Origin: Salvia splendens
Taxonomy: Eukaryota > Streptophyta > Magnoliopsida > Lamiales > Lamiaceae
Assembly (NCBI RefSeq): GCF_004379255.2
Contig: NC_056050.1
Location: 248,001-312,000, forward strand
Direction: 5' to 3'
DNA length: 64,000 bases
In this document: positions 21,177 to 32,239 of the stretch, in pieces
Layout: the number at the start of each line of letters is the position of its first letter
How positions within the stretch are numbered: the first letter of the stretch is position 1
Translations under genes and position numbers: made by a program
The notes under the pieces: generated by a model
The model's input: only the letters and a program-made list of their open reading frames with translations
What the model was told of the DNA's origin: nothing
Databases searched by the model: none

Positions 21177-22631
21177 TGAAGGGGTTGGCAGCGGAAGCGT
21201 GCACGAAATCCGATCACATAAAATTGATCTATTTAGCAGATTATTTAGACAAATTCAATTCGCGTAATTATCACATGTATCATGCTCATAACTTGAATTA
21301 AAACATGCTTTAGCATATAAAAACCCTAAAACATGCTCACTATGGAATTAGCCAATTTACCTCGTTGATTCAATCAAGAATCAATTATGGCTTGCTCCGT
21401 CTCCATGTGAAGATCTTCAGTACTCGACCTCTGATCTTCTGACTGGTGACCCGGACTGTATACTGATATTTGTGTGGGCAAATCTCACCAGAATGCTAGG
21501 ACTCGAATAATGAAGACAGAACTCAGCTCACGGAGGAAGCCATTTTCGAATTCTCTCTCTTTCTAGAGGGGGACGAAAATTCTAGCAATAATAATTATGT
21601 TTTTCTGTCTCCTTTATTCTCCTATTTATATTAAGTCGCATATTGGGCCCAGTCAGGGATCTAAGGAAGAATTTGGACATGGCCTCACCCAATTAACTTT
21701 TTACTAATTAAATTGAACCCACAATTTAATATAAGCTTATATTTACAAGCAACCACTACAGAAGTAATATTGCACTGCCTTTCCAAATCCGAAATTACAA
21801 GTATTCCGGGTTTCCTTTTATTTGTTTAATTCATTTCTCGCGTTTAAGATAGAAACATCAATTAATTAATTAATGTCTGCTATGAACATAATTAATTAAC
21901 ATATTTTATTCTCCAAGAGTCGACTTAGCAAGAAACTCTTATTTATTATTCATAGAGTAATTAAACTCCAACTAGCTAGGTTCCGAATAATAAAAACTTG
22001 TTTCGAGCTCCTCTTGTGGATGTTATCAAACGAGACTCTCCTCACGCACGATTTAACATAATAGCTATCCTAGCACCGCTAGACAATGATCACCACTACC
22101 CGATATACCTGGATCGTTGGGTGACGAAAAACCCGCACCTTTGGTAAGTCAAAGTAGTACATACTCAATATCGTATGCTTAATGCTAGCGTACATTGATT
22201 AAGAAATTAATTATCAAGACCTCGTCTTTCAGTAGATAGCATAAAGACTCGTCTTGCCGTTAAATCCATTCAGTGCTATACCACACCAACGTCATCATAT
22301 TTCAATAAGGCTTAGAAATAATCGGACTGACATTGCAACCTTTCACGATAGGTAGTCTAGGTCTATCTGGGTTGTGAAATTCTTATTTTTCTTTGTTCAG
22401 AACTGACCGTGTACCTTAAATTGAGCACAACCCACAACCGGTCTACTAGAACAAGACTTAGACTTATGTTATGTTCGCTTATACATTTAAATATGCAATA
22501 AAGATCCATTAAATGCAAAACATAATAATATTATGACAAAAATAATCTGTTGCATTCATTGGAAAATAATTATTAGAGTTTTACAGTATTCAATCACTCG
22601 AAAGGTGATTTCTAGTATACAAACCCTAACA
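21177..22631 (-). repeat. 3' LTR (1455 bp)
   Basis: Left LTR of the element. It matches 23932-26827 once the solo LTR insertion is removed. Its partner lacks about 80 bp near 26563 that are present here (near 22270-22355). Confidence 0.9.
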
Positions 22632-22642
22632 ATCTCCCACTT
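22632..22642 (-). other. polypurine tract
   Basis: Minus strand AAGTGGGAGAT directly before the 3' LTR; the same tract precedes the 3' LTR at 57215. Confidence 0.8.
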
Positions 22643-22873
22643 ATACTCAAAACAGCTTTCGAGTATACAAAACAGTGTGCACACGTCAAACAGTTTAATT
22701 CTTATTCATGTCTACTATAAGATATATCTAAAATAATTAAATTATTTAATTCTTAATAAGACATGAAAAATTAAATTCAAATTATTTCCGTGTTTAAGAT
22801 TAGGAAGAGAAGATTTATTATTTAATGTATTCATACATATCTATCCTAATTAGGATTCTAGATATATAATTAT

Positions 22874-23093
22874 TAGGAAACTGTTAAATTATTCTCATCC
22901 ATATCATCTAGGAATAATATAATATTATTTATTTCCATAGATATAGATAATAATAAAAATATTCCTAAAATCTAGATAAATATTACGAAACTATTAAATT
23001 ATTCTCATCCATATCATCTAGGAATAAAATAAAATTATTTATTTCCATAGATATAGATAATAATAAAAATATTCCTAATAATATTTTATTGAT
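22874..23093. repeat. 120-bp tandem duplication, AT-rich
   Basis: GTTAAATTATTCTCATCCAT and about 100 following bases recur exactly 120 bp later (second copy from about 22994) with a few substitutions. Related sequence is further expanded in the sister element at 52000-52810. Confidence 0.85.
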
Positions 23094-23199
23094 ATCTTTT
23101 AATTAAATAATTAAATAATCATTAAAATAATTTTTCATCGTTATCTCATCGTACGAGGTTCGCACGAACGATGAACGACGAAAATCCGACGAGTTCTTC

Positions 23200-23540
23200 G
23201 TCGGACCACGACGCACGAAGCGTCTCGGCCAACGGCTCGTCAGGTGTCACCAGCGTCTCGGCCAGGAGCGTGCGCGGAGGCGCGGCTCCTCTCGGCCAGT
23301 GGCGAGCACCCGTCACGGCGTCTCGGCTCGTTGGGTGCCGACGCTTCTCGGCCAGGCGCACACGCGGTGGCGCGCGCCTCTCGGCCAGCGTCTTCATGCC
23401 CGTCTCGGACATACGAGCCATCGGGTGGCGCGAGCTCTCGGCCAGCGGCGCGCACGGTGGCGCGCCCGCTCTCGGCCAGCTCCGACCACCCTTCCTTCCG
23501 CCTAGGGTTCCAGCTCTCGGCGCCTGGTGTGTCGGTGGTT
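23200..23540 (-). repeat. GC-rich block of repeated CTCGGCC motifs
   Basis: About ten occurrences of TCTCGGCC or one-base variants within roughly 320 bp, irregularly 20-45 bp apart, in otherwise AT-rich DNA. On the transcribed (minus) strand these read GGCCGAGA. The block follows a Gag-like start (minus frame from 23811, MMNSRTIESKNLN). It has open frames on both strands because of its composition; no product is recognised. Confidence 0.7.
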
Positions 23541-23571
23541 CTCAGACGAACCACCACTCCGTGCCAGCCTA

Positions 23572-23811
23572 CTAGTCGGCCTTGGTGCGGGGGCCGCCTT
23601 GGGGTTGCGATCTCGGCCGGCGTCGAGCTCGAGCCCACACTCTTCTGCGCGTCGCCCCGTGATCGTGATCCCTCGGCTCCCACTCAATCGACAACCCTGT
23701 TTCACGATCACGCATGGTGCGATCTGTCTCGGCGCAAGCGCCAATGGATCGCACGTCTTGTACGATCGAGTAATTCAAGTTCTTTGATTCGATAGTTCTT
23801 GAGTTCATCAT
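23572..23811 (-). pseudogene. N-terminal leader frame of the element (Gag start-like)
   Basis: MMNSRTIESKNLNYSIVQDV, about 105 bp inside the primer-binding site, parallels the frame near 51124 in the sister element. Only the first 25 or so residues look conserved; the rest merges with the GC-rich block. No Gag domain follows. Confidence 0.4.
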
Positions 23812-23916
23812 GCATAATTAATTAAACAAAACACCAAGAACATGCTTCGCAATCAAATAATACATGCATACATGAATTTCGCGAAATTTAAATCCAAATA
23901 ATCAGAGCCAAAGACT

Positions 23917-23930
23917 GGCTCTGATACCAA
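23917..23930 (-). other. primer-binding site (Met tRNA type)
   Basis: Minus strand TTGGTATCAGAGCC adjacent to the 5' LTR at 23932. Confidence 0.85.
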
Positions 23931-23931
23931 T

Positions 23932-26827
23932 TGAAGGGGTTGGCAGCGGAAGCGTGCACGAAATCCGATCACATAAAATTGATCTATTTAGCAGATTATA
24001 TAGACAAATTCTATTCGCGTAATTATCACATGTATCATGCTCATAACTTGAATTAAAACATGCTTTAGCATATAAAATCCCTAAAACATGCTCAGTACGG
24101 AATTAGCCAATTTACCTCGTTGATTCAATCAAGAATCGATGATGGCTTGCTCCGTCTCCACGTGAAGATCTTCAGTACTCGACCTCTGATCTTCTGACTG
24201 GTGTCCCGGACTTAATATTGATATTTGTGTGGGCAAATCTCACCAGAATGCTAGGACTCGAATAATAAAGACAGAACTCAGTTCACGGAGGGAACAATTT
24301 TTGAATTCTCTCTCTTTCTAGAGGGGGACGAAAATTCTAGCGATAATAATTATGTTTTTCTGTCTCCTTTATTCTCCTATTTATATTAAGTCAAATATTG
24401 GGCCCAGTCAGGGATCTAAGGAAGAATTTGGACATGGCCTCACCCAATTAGCTTTTTACTAATTAAATTGAACCCACAATTTAATATAAGCTTATATTGG
24501 AATATTACAAGCAGCCACTACAGAAGTAATATTGCACTGCCTTTCCAAATCCGAAATTACAAGTATTCCGGGTTTCCTTTTATTTATTTAATTCATTTCC
24601 CGCGCTTAAGATAGAAACATCCATTAATTAATTAATGTCTGCTATGGACTTAATTAATTAACATATTTTATTCTCCAAGAGTGGACTAAGCAAGAAACTC
24701 TTATTTATTATTCATAGAGTAATTAAACTCTAACTAGCTAGGTTCCGAATAATAAAACCTTGTTTCGAGCTCCTCTTGTGGATGTTATCAAACTAGACTC
24801 TCCTCACGCACGATTCAACATAATAGCAATCCTAGCACCGCTAGACAATGATCACCACTACCCAATATACCTGGATCGTTGGGTGATGAAAAACCCGCAC
24901 CTTTGGTAAGTTAAAGTAGTAGATACTCAATATCGTATGCTCAATGCTAACGTACATTGATTAAGAAATTAATTATCAAGACCTCGTCTTTCAGTAGATA
25001 GCTGATAAGTCGCATTCTAGGCCTTGGTTACTGGTCAGTATAATGTGCGTAATTGGAATATATCTGCAAAACAGTTGCTAAAGTGTGCAGGGAAAGTGTT
25101 CTAGCTAGTATGGGAATGTTCGGATAATTCAAGTGAAAAGGGCGTCAGTAGGGTGCAATACTGACCAGGATGCATGCCAAAAAGGCTCGAGATAGAGAAG
25201 AAGGATAGCTGGGAAAATCAGCCGCAAGCAAGGGGCAAAAGAGTCATTTCATGAAGAGAGTCTCCCCTAAAAATCAAGGGAGGCCTCCCTATAAAAGGAA
25301 GCCACTTGGAGAGAGAATCATCATCAATTAGTTCATCAACTCCTACGCTTAGTTAGAAATCTCTCTTCGGTAGATCAATCCCTTCAGCATTATCCTTCAT
25401 ATTCTCGTTCCTCGCCACAACCATGGTCACCTGAAGCTCATCAGTTCACCGGAGTTCCACATCCTCTCGTTCCAGTCAGCGTGTTTCGTAGTGTTAATAG
25501 TTTCATCGCCCGGAGTGGCAAAATAATCTTTACTTGCTTTCTTAGTTAATCGAACTTTGTTTTCTTACGTTGGATCTGTTGCGTTTTCAATACTTTCTGA
25601 CTTTGAAGTACTGTGGTTAAGATCCGAACGTTTTTATGCTATGAAGTTGTTTCTGTGCATCGATTCCTGTTTGATTTTGTTTCTTTCTGCCTAGATAGCT
25701 TAGATCTAACTGCTTCGGTAATTTCAAGGCATTGCAAGCATATTTTCATTTCCGAATTGATAGATCTGAGTTCATGAGTTTATTTTGCTGTTAGATTCTA
25801 GATCTGAAATGGTTAAGTGTGAAAGCCTAGTTTAAGTGACTTCTGCCACCTTGCATGTCACCCAGTAAGCGTAATGTCAGTTTCGTTAGTTTAATCTTTT
25901 GATTTTGAGGTTAATTTGTTAGATCTGTGTTTTCGAAGTTGTTAATCTGCATTTCTTATCTACAATTCTGGGTTTGTTGATCTGATCTAATTTTTGTTGA
26001 AGAAGATAACATCCACATCTAAGTTTGGGACCACTTTTGCTTTTTAGTTACTTTATGCTTTTGGACTTTACTTCTCTCTACCTTTTCTGCTGGTACCCTA
26101 CAGATCTGTCAGTCAAGTCACCTAACTACCACTTTTTCTCTGATATTCCGTTTAGCCTTTTATAGTAACCCCGTACCTCCCACATAATTTCTGAAACACA
26201 ATGTCCCATACTCTCACGTACACAGCTGCTTATCAATCATCTCTCACACCTCCTAGTCAGTAGAGTACCACATTAATTTCCAGTCTAGTTAGAATCTCAA
26301 CCCAAAGCGTGGTAGCTAACCAACCCTTCCAGAATATCACCACAATTACCAAAGCGCATTCATCTCTGTGGGATTCGACCCTTACGTCCACTATACTAGT
26401 CAGTAGAAGTGGGTTGAGGAATTATTGAAACCAGGTTCAGGCTTAGCTGGGACTTCCATCCTGATCAGTAGGATACATCCTTTGCTTGACCCGACACCTA
26501 ACACAAACCTGCTCTTTCAATAGCATAAAGACTCGTCTTGCTGTTAGATCCATTCAGTGCTATCTGGGTTGTGAAATTCTTATTTTTCTTGGTTCAGAAC
26601 TGACCGTGTACCTTAAATTGAGCGCAACCCACAACCGGTCTACTAGAACAAAGACTTAGACTTATGTTATATTCGCTTATACATTTAAATATGCAATAAA
26701 CATCCATTAAATGTAAAACATAACAACATTATGACAAAAATAATCTGTTGCATTCATTGAAAAATAATTATTAGAGTTTTACTACTCAATCACTCGAAAG
26801 GTGATTTCTAGTATACAAACTCTAACA
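23932..26827 (-). repeat. 5' LTR, interrupted by a solo LTR
   Basis: Matches the 3' LTR at 21177-22631. It is about 1374 bp after removing 25003-26519 and one copy of its ATAGC duplication, and carries one 80-bp deletion. Confidence 0.9.
25003..26519 (+). repeat. solo LTR of the gag-only gypsy-type family, 1517 bp
   Basis: Begins TGATAAGTCGCATTCTAGGC like the LTRs at 40525 and 47036 and ends CTCTTTCA. The flanks are a perfect 5-bp duplication ATAGC (24998-25002 and 26520-26524), so an entire element inserted and then recombined to a single LTR. It is clearly diverged from the two young LTRs. Confidence 0.9.
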
Positions 26828-26832
26828 TAATT

Positions 26833-28285
26833 ATTTTCTTGGATTGGAAATTAAGCAAGGTGAAGATGGAGTGTTTGTCTTCCAGAAAAAATATGCTGAG
26901 GATATTCTCAAACGCTTCAACATGACGAATTGCAAAGTTGCAATTACTCCCATGAATATCAATGAAAAGTTGCAACTTCCTGATGGTACAGAGGAAGTTG
27001 ATGCAGTAAGCTTTCAAAGTCTAGTTGGAGGTTTGATTTATTTAACGCATACGAGGCCCGATATCACCTTCGCAGTTGGTATGGTTTCCAGATTTATGCA
27101 CAATCCAATACGGCAACATTTTGGAGCTGCGAAAAGGATTCTTCGCTAAGTAGCTAGAACACAAAGTTTTGGTATTTGGTACTCAAATGTTACTGAATTT
27201 GAGTTGGTTGGGTTCACAGACAGTGATTGGCAGGTTCTGTGGATGATAGACGAAGTACTTGAGGCTTTGTGTTCAATCTTGGGTCAGGAGTTGTTACGTA
27301 GGGCTCGAATAAGCAAGGAGTAACAGCGCTTTCGATGGCATAAGCAGAGTACGTGGTTGCTATCTCTTCAGCGTCAAGCAGCTTGGTTGAGAAGGTTGTT
27401 GGCGGATTTCGAGCAGGAGCAGAAGGAGGCTACTGGAATTTTCTGTGATAATTGATCAGCTATTGCGGTTGCAAAGAATCTAGTTATGCACGGAAGAACG
27501 AAGCACATCGATATTAAGTTTCACTTAATAAGAGATTTGATTATGGGTGGGTAGGTACGGTATACCTTACCGAAACCACCATACCGTATACCTTACCGTA
27601 AATTCGGTATGCGAAAAAATCATACCTTTATCTTACCAAAATTTTCGGTATACCGAACTTCGGTATACCTTATTTTCAGTATGGAGAATTTTCATACCGA
27701 TATCGTACCTCATTTTCGGTATGCCGTACCAAAGTTTAGTATACCATACTTTTGCGGTATACCTTACTTTCAATATCAATAAAAATTGAATATTTGAGTT
27801 TTTAGAATACTATTTATATTTTATAGTAATTTAAATAATATACAGGGTATTAAATACTAGTATATTTTATTCGTATTATATTATATTTCACAATAAATTT
27901 TATAATTTTAAAATATATAAAATACTTTATATATTATTATATTCATATTTTACGGTATATACCTTAAATTACGGTATATACCGAATTTCGGTATGTCGCG
28001 GTATATAAAAATCCATACCTTTACCTTACCGAAATATTTCAGTAAGGTATCATACCGTACAGAAAATTCGGTATTTTTGGTATTTTTTTTATACGATAAG
28101 GCCGGTATTTCGACATTTCGGTATTTTTCCCTAGCCCTAGATTTGATTAATGGAGGGGTCATCTCTTTGAAGTTTTGCAGCAGCCTTGAGAACTTGACTG
28201 ATATTTTCACCAAGTCATTGTCTTCGGAGAAGCACGTCAAGTTCAGAAATCTACTCGGAGTGTGCAATTATGAATCAAGGGGGAG
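26833..28285 (+). pseudogene. copia RT/RNase H, C-terminal part, broken and split
   Basis: 26844-27149 continues RT (EDILKRFNMTNCKVAITPMN, YLTHTRPDITFAVGMVSRFM). After a stop at 27147, RNase H pieces follow (FTDSDWQ, DN.SAIAVAKNLVMHGRTKH, IDIKFHLIRDL) up to the hAT-like insertion at 27542. The tail resumes after 28147 (NLTDIFTKSLSSEKHVKF) and is followed by the polypurine tract AAGGGGGAG and the LTR. The polyprotein is decayed by stops as well as by the two insertions. Confidence 0.85.
27542..28139. mobile_element. hAT-like element, GGTATACCG-type, 598 bp
   Basis: Flanked by a perfect 8-bp duplication GATTTGAT (27534-27541 and 28140-28147). Ends TATGGGTGGGTAGG and CCCTAGCCCTA are imperfect inverted repeats. 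Both subterminal regions are full of CGGTAT/ATACCG motifs, as in 9517-10872, so the two belong to one family or superfamily group. It sits inside copia RNase H coding sequence. Confidence 0.8.
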
Positions 28286-28567
28286 TGTTGAATGAAGATT
28301 GTTGACTCATAATTGACAGCTCAAGCTTATCGTGACTTAGTCTTTGTTAGTTTTCAGCATTCCTATTTCTTAGCTAGTATGTTTAGATAGTGTTCCTTAT
28401 TGTTTGTTATTTTTAGTTATGATATTTTGCATGTTGTGTTCTTAGAGGGCTTATAAATAAAACCTCATTTCAATGGAATAAAATAAGTCACTTTGAGCCA
28501 TCTTGTGATATACATTTTGCATACAAATATTTCTTTCTTTTGTGTTGTCCACTCTCTAGTTCCAACA
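28286..28567 (+). repeat. 3' LTR of the nested copia element, 282 bp
   Basis: Follows the polypurine tract AAGGGGGAG, begins TGTTGAATGAAG and ends GTTCCAACA, with a TATA-like TTATAAATAAAA near 28450. The sequence right of it (TATTTGTGATGTGTATGC) occurs again uninterrupted at 29466, which is a related empty site. The 5' LTR is not present. Confidence 0.8.
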
Positions 28568-29147
28568 TATTTGTGATGTGTATGCATATATGTGTGAATT
28601 ATAATTATAGTGATTCTACCTGAATGGACAAGATTTGTTTATCAAATTATATTATAAATATCGCACCCTCTAATTAAAAATGATAGATATGCCACTGCCC
28701 ATCGACCCTGCCAACCAAGCGGGTAATGGTGTATCATCTTCCTTGCAATTTGCAACTAATTTAACTCTGGATAGAGCTCATCTTAGTTTATTTCATATTT
28801 TATCCCAATATTATCTTACTGAACAATTTAATTTACAAATCCCACCCAAATATAAGTGAAATAGGCATCTCAGCAAAGTATAGTGCAGTTGTAGCACAAA
28901 ACATGATATGGGTTAATTAATGCGATAGAATCTCGGTTGAAAATATCTGTTAAGCCAAACAAAGGACCACCGCTAACTAAATGTTACTCTTATTGCATGT
29001 GCCCCTGTCCCTGCTCGTGACAAACTAATTTGTCTCTTTATCATAAAAGTATATGCTAAATAGAAAGAAGATCGAACTTGAATCCTAACATTCACCCATC
29101 AAAAACCAAATTTACAGCCAAAACCTTCACACCTTTCATTTTTCCAA
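28568..29147. other. upstream DNA of a P450 remnant
   Basis: No gene. The last 100 bp (GAAGATCGAACTTGAATCC ... ) resemble the 5' region of P450 A near 33095-33115, so it is a decayed P450 promoter. Confidence 0.5.
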
Positions 29148-29340
29148 ATGGAGAATGCTTGGATTCTTTTTTGCTTTGCTATATGCAGCTGCAGTAGCTT
29201 TCGTTGCAAAACTCATCACATGGTCCTGGGCCCCATACTCGGAGAATATACTTCTTCGAGCTCGATCTCTACAAGCAAGTAGTACGTGCCAACGAGAGGC
29301 AGAATTTCCTGTCTAACTAACGGCCCCTGGCAAGAGGATC
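29148..29340 (+). pseudogene. cytochrome P450 fragment with large internal deletion
   Basis: ATG 29148 begins like P450 A (ENAWIL... membrane-anchor codons, one shift), then jumps at about 29220 to sequence equivalent to GPYWRQTRRIY and DLYKQVRANERQNFLSN. About 300 bp between are deleted. A stop follows in what was the helix C-D region. Confidence 0.75.
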
Positions 29341-30191
29341 ACTACAAAAAAGAGTCCATTTTCGAGCAGCCTTGTGCTCGCAAATGACAGTAAAAAGTTA
29401 ACAAGATTAAAAAATTTATTGATTGTTAAATATTTTCAACAAGTATTCTAGATATAATATGGATTATTTGTGATGTGTATGCATATATGTGTGAATTATA
29501 GTGATTCTAATCAATGGACAAGATTTGTTTATCAAATTATATCCATGTTCTCCTACATTGTGTAGTTGAGTACTTTTGTGTTTCAATTTCAATAGGCATT
29601 ATGTATATTAATTGCATGGTGGTGCTGTTTATTTTTACTTGTAACTAGGAGGGCTAGGGCGGACATAGAAAATATCCTTAAATTTTTATGGGACGGGGGA
29701 GTATTATTTAACAATTTAATTTAGAAAACCCCATTTTCTAGGCCCAAATATAATCAACCAAGTATAGTAGTGCAGTCCAATCACAAAATATGGGATGGGT
29801 TATCCCAACATAATATATGCAATAGAATTTCTGTTGAAAATATGTCTTAATCTTAAAAAAGGACCACCACAAACAAAATGTTAGTACTATGTTCCTGCAT
29901 GTGTCCCTGTCTCTGCTCGTCATATTTATCACAAAAGTACGCAAAATAGAAAGAAGATCGAGATTGATTTCTAACATAGAAAGAAGATCGAGATTGATTT
30001 CTAACATGTTTCACACTTTCACTCATCAATGGGAACGGTGGCTTGGCCTATGCTGTATCTCGGTTGAAAATATCTGTTAAGCCAAACAAAAAGGACCACC
30101 ACTCTTATTGCATGTGACAAACTAATTTGTCTCTTTATCATAAAAGTAGAAACATTATATGCTAAATAGAAAGAAGATCGAACTTGAATCC
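29341..30191. other. AT-rich DNA with P450 promoter duplicates
   Basis: No gene. A 30-bp unit (AGAAAGAAGATCGAGATTGA...) is tandemly repeated at 29948-30007. The stretches 29460-29540 and 29790-29900 repeat parts of 28566-28660 and 28870-28990, so this is a partial duplicate of the region upstream. Confidence 0.55.
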
Positions 30192-30528
30192 TAAGGTCAT
30201 CCACTACGCTGTCTTTATACCGTCCCTTAAATACTATTTGACCACTATTTGAGGGCTCCACTGTCCTTTTTTCCTCCATCCCTTAACTAAGGGACGAAAC
30301 CTGCAACGCTCCGTCCCTTAACCGTCCCTTATTCCGTCCCTTAATTACTATTCATTCAATTTCATTTTTTATTTTTTTTTCTCAACCCAATTCAATTAAA
30401 CAAACACACTTTATTAAAAACACACTTTATTAAAAAACACACAACATAAAAAAACACACAACTTAAAAACACACAACATAATTTAAAATACAAATTTAAA
30501 GAAAAATAAAAAAAAACTACTCCGCCGG

Positions 30529-31714
30529 CTAATCATCCTCCGGAGGCGGTCGAGGTTGAGGGGGAGTCGGAAGGCCAAGTTGTGCTGCCATATACACAAT
30601 TCCGTTCCACCAGGCCGTGAATTGGGCGTACGAGAAGCGGGAAGTGTCCGCCATTGTGGCGGTCATGTACGCCACCATAAGTGTGTCCGAGCCTCCCCGC
30701 GAGCCCGATCCCGAGGCCGGCTGGCTTGATTCGCCTCGGCCCTTCCTTGCTCTAGCCGCTTTCGCCGCCTTCGTCCCTTGCGGCCGACAGCGCCCACTCG
30801 CGGATCCTCCAACATCGCCGACCGTACCCGCAAACTCCTAGGATTCAGCCTCAGGTTGGCTGATGCCCTCAGCGGTGTCACCACCAGATGAGTATTGGCC
30901 ACTAGCCGTATGCTTCGTGCGCTTCGAGGTTGAGCCCAAGCTGGAGCGAAAACCGTCGGCCCACCGTTCCTCGTCGTTGACGGCCTGCCAAACATCAACA
31001 AATCTGAATTGATGACGTTCGTCCTGGTAGTAGGCGCGCAAAGCGGACGTCAAAATGTCGGTTGCCGTTGCGCCGCTTTGGTAGCGCACCTCTTCGGTCG
31101 AGTAGATGCCGCATAATTTTTTGACCTGTCGGTCGACTCGGTCAAAGTGAGAGTGGAGCATTTTAAATTTGAGCTTGCGGGAGCCTTTCTGCTTTATCTG
31201 GTGGTAGACCTCGCAGACCTTTTCCCAGAAACACTTCCGAGATTGTTGATTCCCGACGATGGGATCGTACGAGACGGTGATCCAGGCGTTGTACACCGCC
31301 AGCGTTTCGAGGTTGTTGTACGGATGCCGGCCTAGATCCTCTTCCTCTTCTTCCTCTTCCTCCTCGTCCTCGCCCGCCTGGGGTTGTACACCGCCTCGGC
31401 CACCTCCACCGCCTCGGCCACCTCCACTGCCTCGGCCTACTCCCGGCGTGGGATCAACGGGAAAATCCTCCCGGATCTGGGATAATCCCTGCGAATACCG
31501 CGGGGGCGGAGGGACGAACATATGCATCAAGGTCAAAATTGGGTGGTTGGTACCCCCCTGGCGTCGCCGAACCCTGGGTCCCCTGCGTTGACGAACCGGA
31601 ACCGCCCAATGTGTTGATCATGGTCTCCCAATCGCCGAACGCGTTGAGATCCCACCCGCCGGAGCCGGAGCTGGAGCCGGAGCCGGAACCGCCGTAGTTG
31701 CCGTCGCCGGACAT
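30529..31714 (-). pseudogene. Harbinger Myb/SANT-like protein gene, frameshifted
   Basis: The minus strand starts at ATG 31714 (MSGDGNYGGSGSGSSSGSGG, Gly/Ser-rich) and shifts frame near 31515. It continues with a Gly/Arg and Glu-rich linker (EDEEEEEEEEED) and a trihelix/Myb-like region, YNAWITVSYDPIVGN ... CFWEKVCEVYHQIK (about 31320-31180). A TAG at 30838-30840 interrupts it before RPQGTKAAKAARARKG, and another shift leads to the tail FSYAQFTAWWNGIVYMAAQ ending at TAG 30529-30531. In Harbinger elements this protein binds the ends and brings in the transposase. Total span is about 395 codons, with at least two frameshifts and one stop, so this copy is inactive. Confidence 0.85.
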
Positions 31715-31806
31715 CTTGAGTTGTTATATGAAAATTTGAGAGAAAATTTAGATGATATGAAGAATAGATGTGTAGTTGTGTGTGAAATGAGGATGAGTTT
31801 AGGAGT

Positions 31807-31816
31807 ATTTATAGAG
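31807..31816 (-). promoter_or_regulatory. TATA box of the Harbinger Myb-like gene
   Basis: Minus strand CTCTATAAAT about 95 bp before the ATG at 31714, equivalent to the TATA box of the transposase gene at 14951-14959. Confidence 0.55.
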
Positions 31817-32239
31817 TAAAAAAATTAATTAAAAATTAAAAAATTAAAAAAAAAACAAAAAAAGGGTATTATTACCATTACAAAAAAAAATTTCTTTTAT
31901 TTTTTATTTTATTTTTATTTTATTTTTTTTAAAATTCGAATTTTAAAAAAAAAATATTTATTGCGTCAGCACGTGACGACGCCCCTCGCGGGCCGGCGAG
32001 TGGGCGTCACGCACGACGCCGGGTCGCGCCACGTTGCTTAGGCGCGTGGCGAGACAGCCCGTCTCGTGGCTCGACGGGACGCGACGCGGAACGGCGCGGG
32101 ACAGGATGGCGAGCTGCAACGCGTCGCGCCGGGGTCCCGTCTCTCCGGGACGGGACGCGAGACGCCGGCGAGACGCGTAGTGGATGGTCTAACATGTTTC
32201 AAACATTCACTCACCCCTCAAAAAATAAATTTCACATCT

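Larger units (their letters stand above)
21177..26827 (-). mobile_element. non-autonomous copia-type LTR element
   Basis: LTRs begin TGAAGGGGTTGGCAGCGG and end CCCTAACA as written on +; a perfect target duplication TAATT flanks the element (21172-21176, 26828-26832). The transcriptional direction is minus: primer site next to the right LTR, polypurine tract next to the left LTR. The interior is only about 1.3 kb (22632-23931) and has no pol. It belongs to the same family as the longer element at 48873-58763, of which it is an internal-deletion version. Confidence 0.9.
30195..32189 (-). mobile_element. PIF/Harbinger element carrying the Myb-like gene, 1995 bp
   Basis: Ends GGTCATCCACTACGC and GCGTAGTGGATGGTC, flanked by TAA on both sides (30192-30194 and 32190-32192). 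The paralogous sequence at 29078-29100 (GAATCCTAACATTCACCC) shows the uninterrupted target. The first 230 bp and last 220 bp are closely similar to those of the transposase element at 13286-15295, as is the promoter. The only gene is a broken Myb-like protein gene; no transposase is present. Confidence 0.9.

Noticed and set aside
23219..23522. Possible CRISPR-like array of CTCGGCC repeats
   Set aside because: The repeat is only 8 bases, spacing is irregular, and the DNA is a plant retrotransposon.
23171..23795. Frames of 134-183 aa on both strands in the CTCGGCC block
   Set aside because: All frames on both strands are open because of composition and repetition; no domain is visible, so they are not listed as genes.
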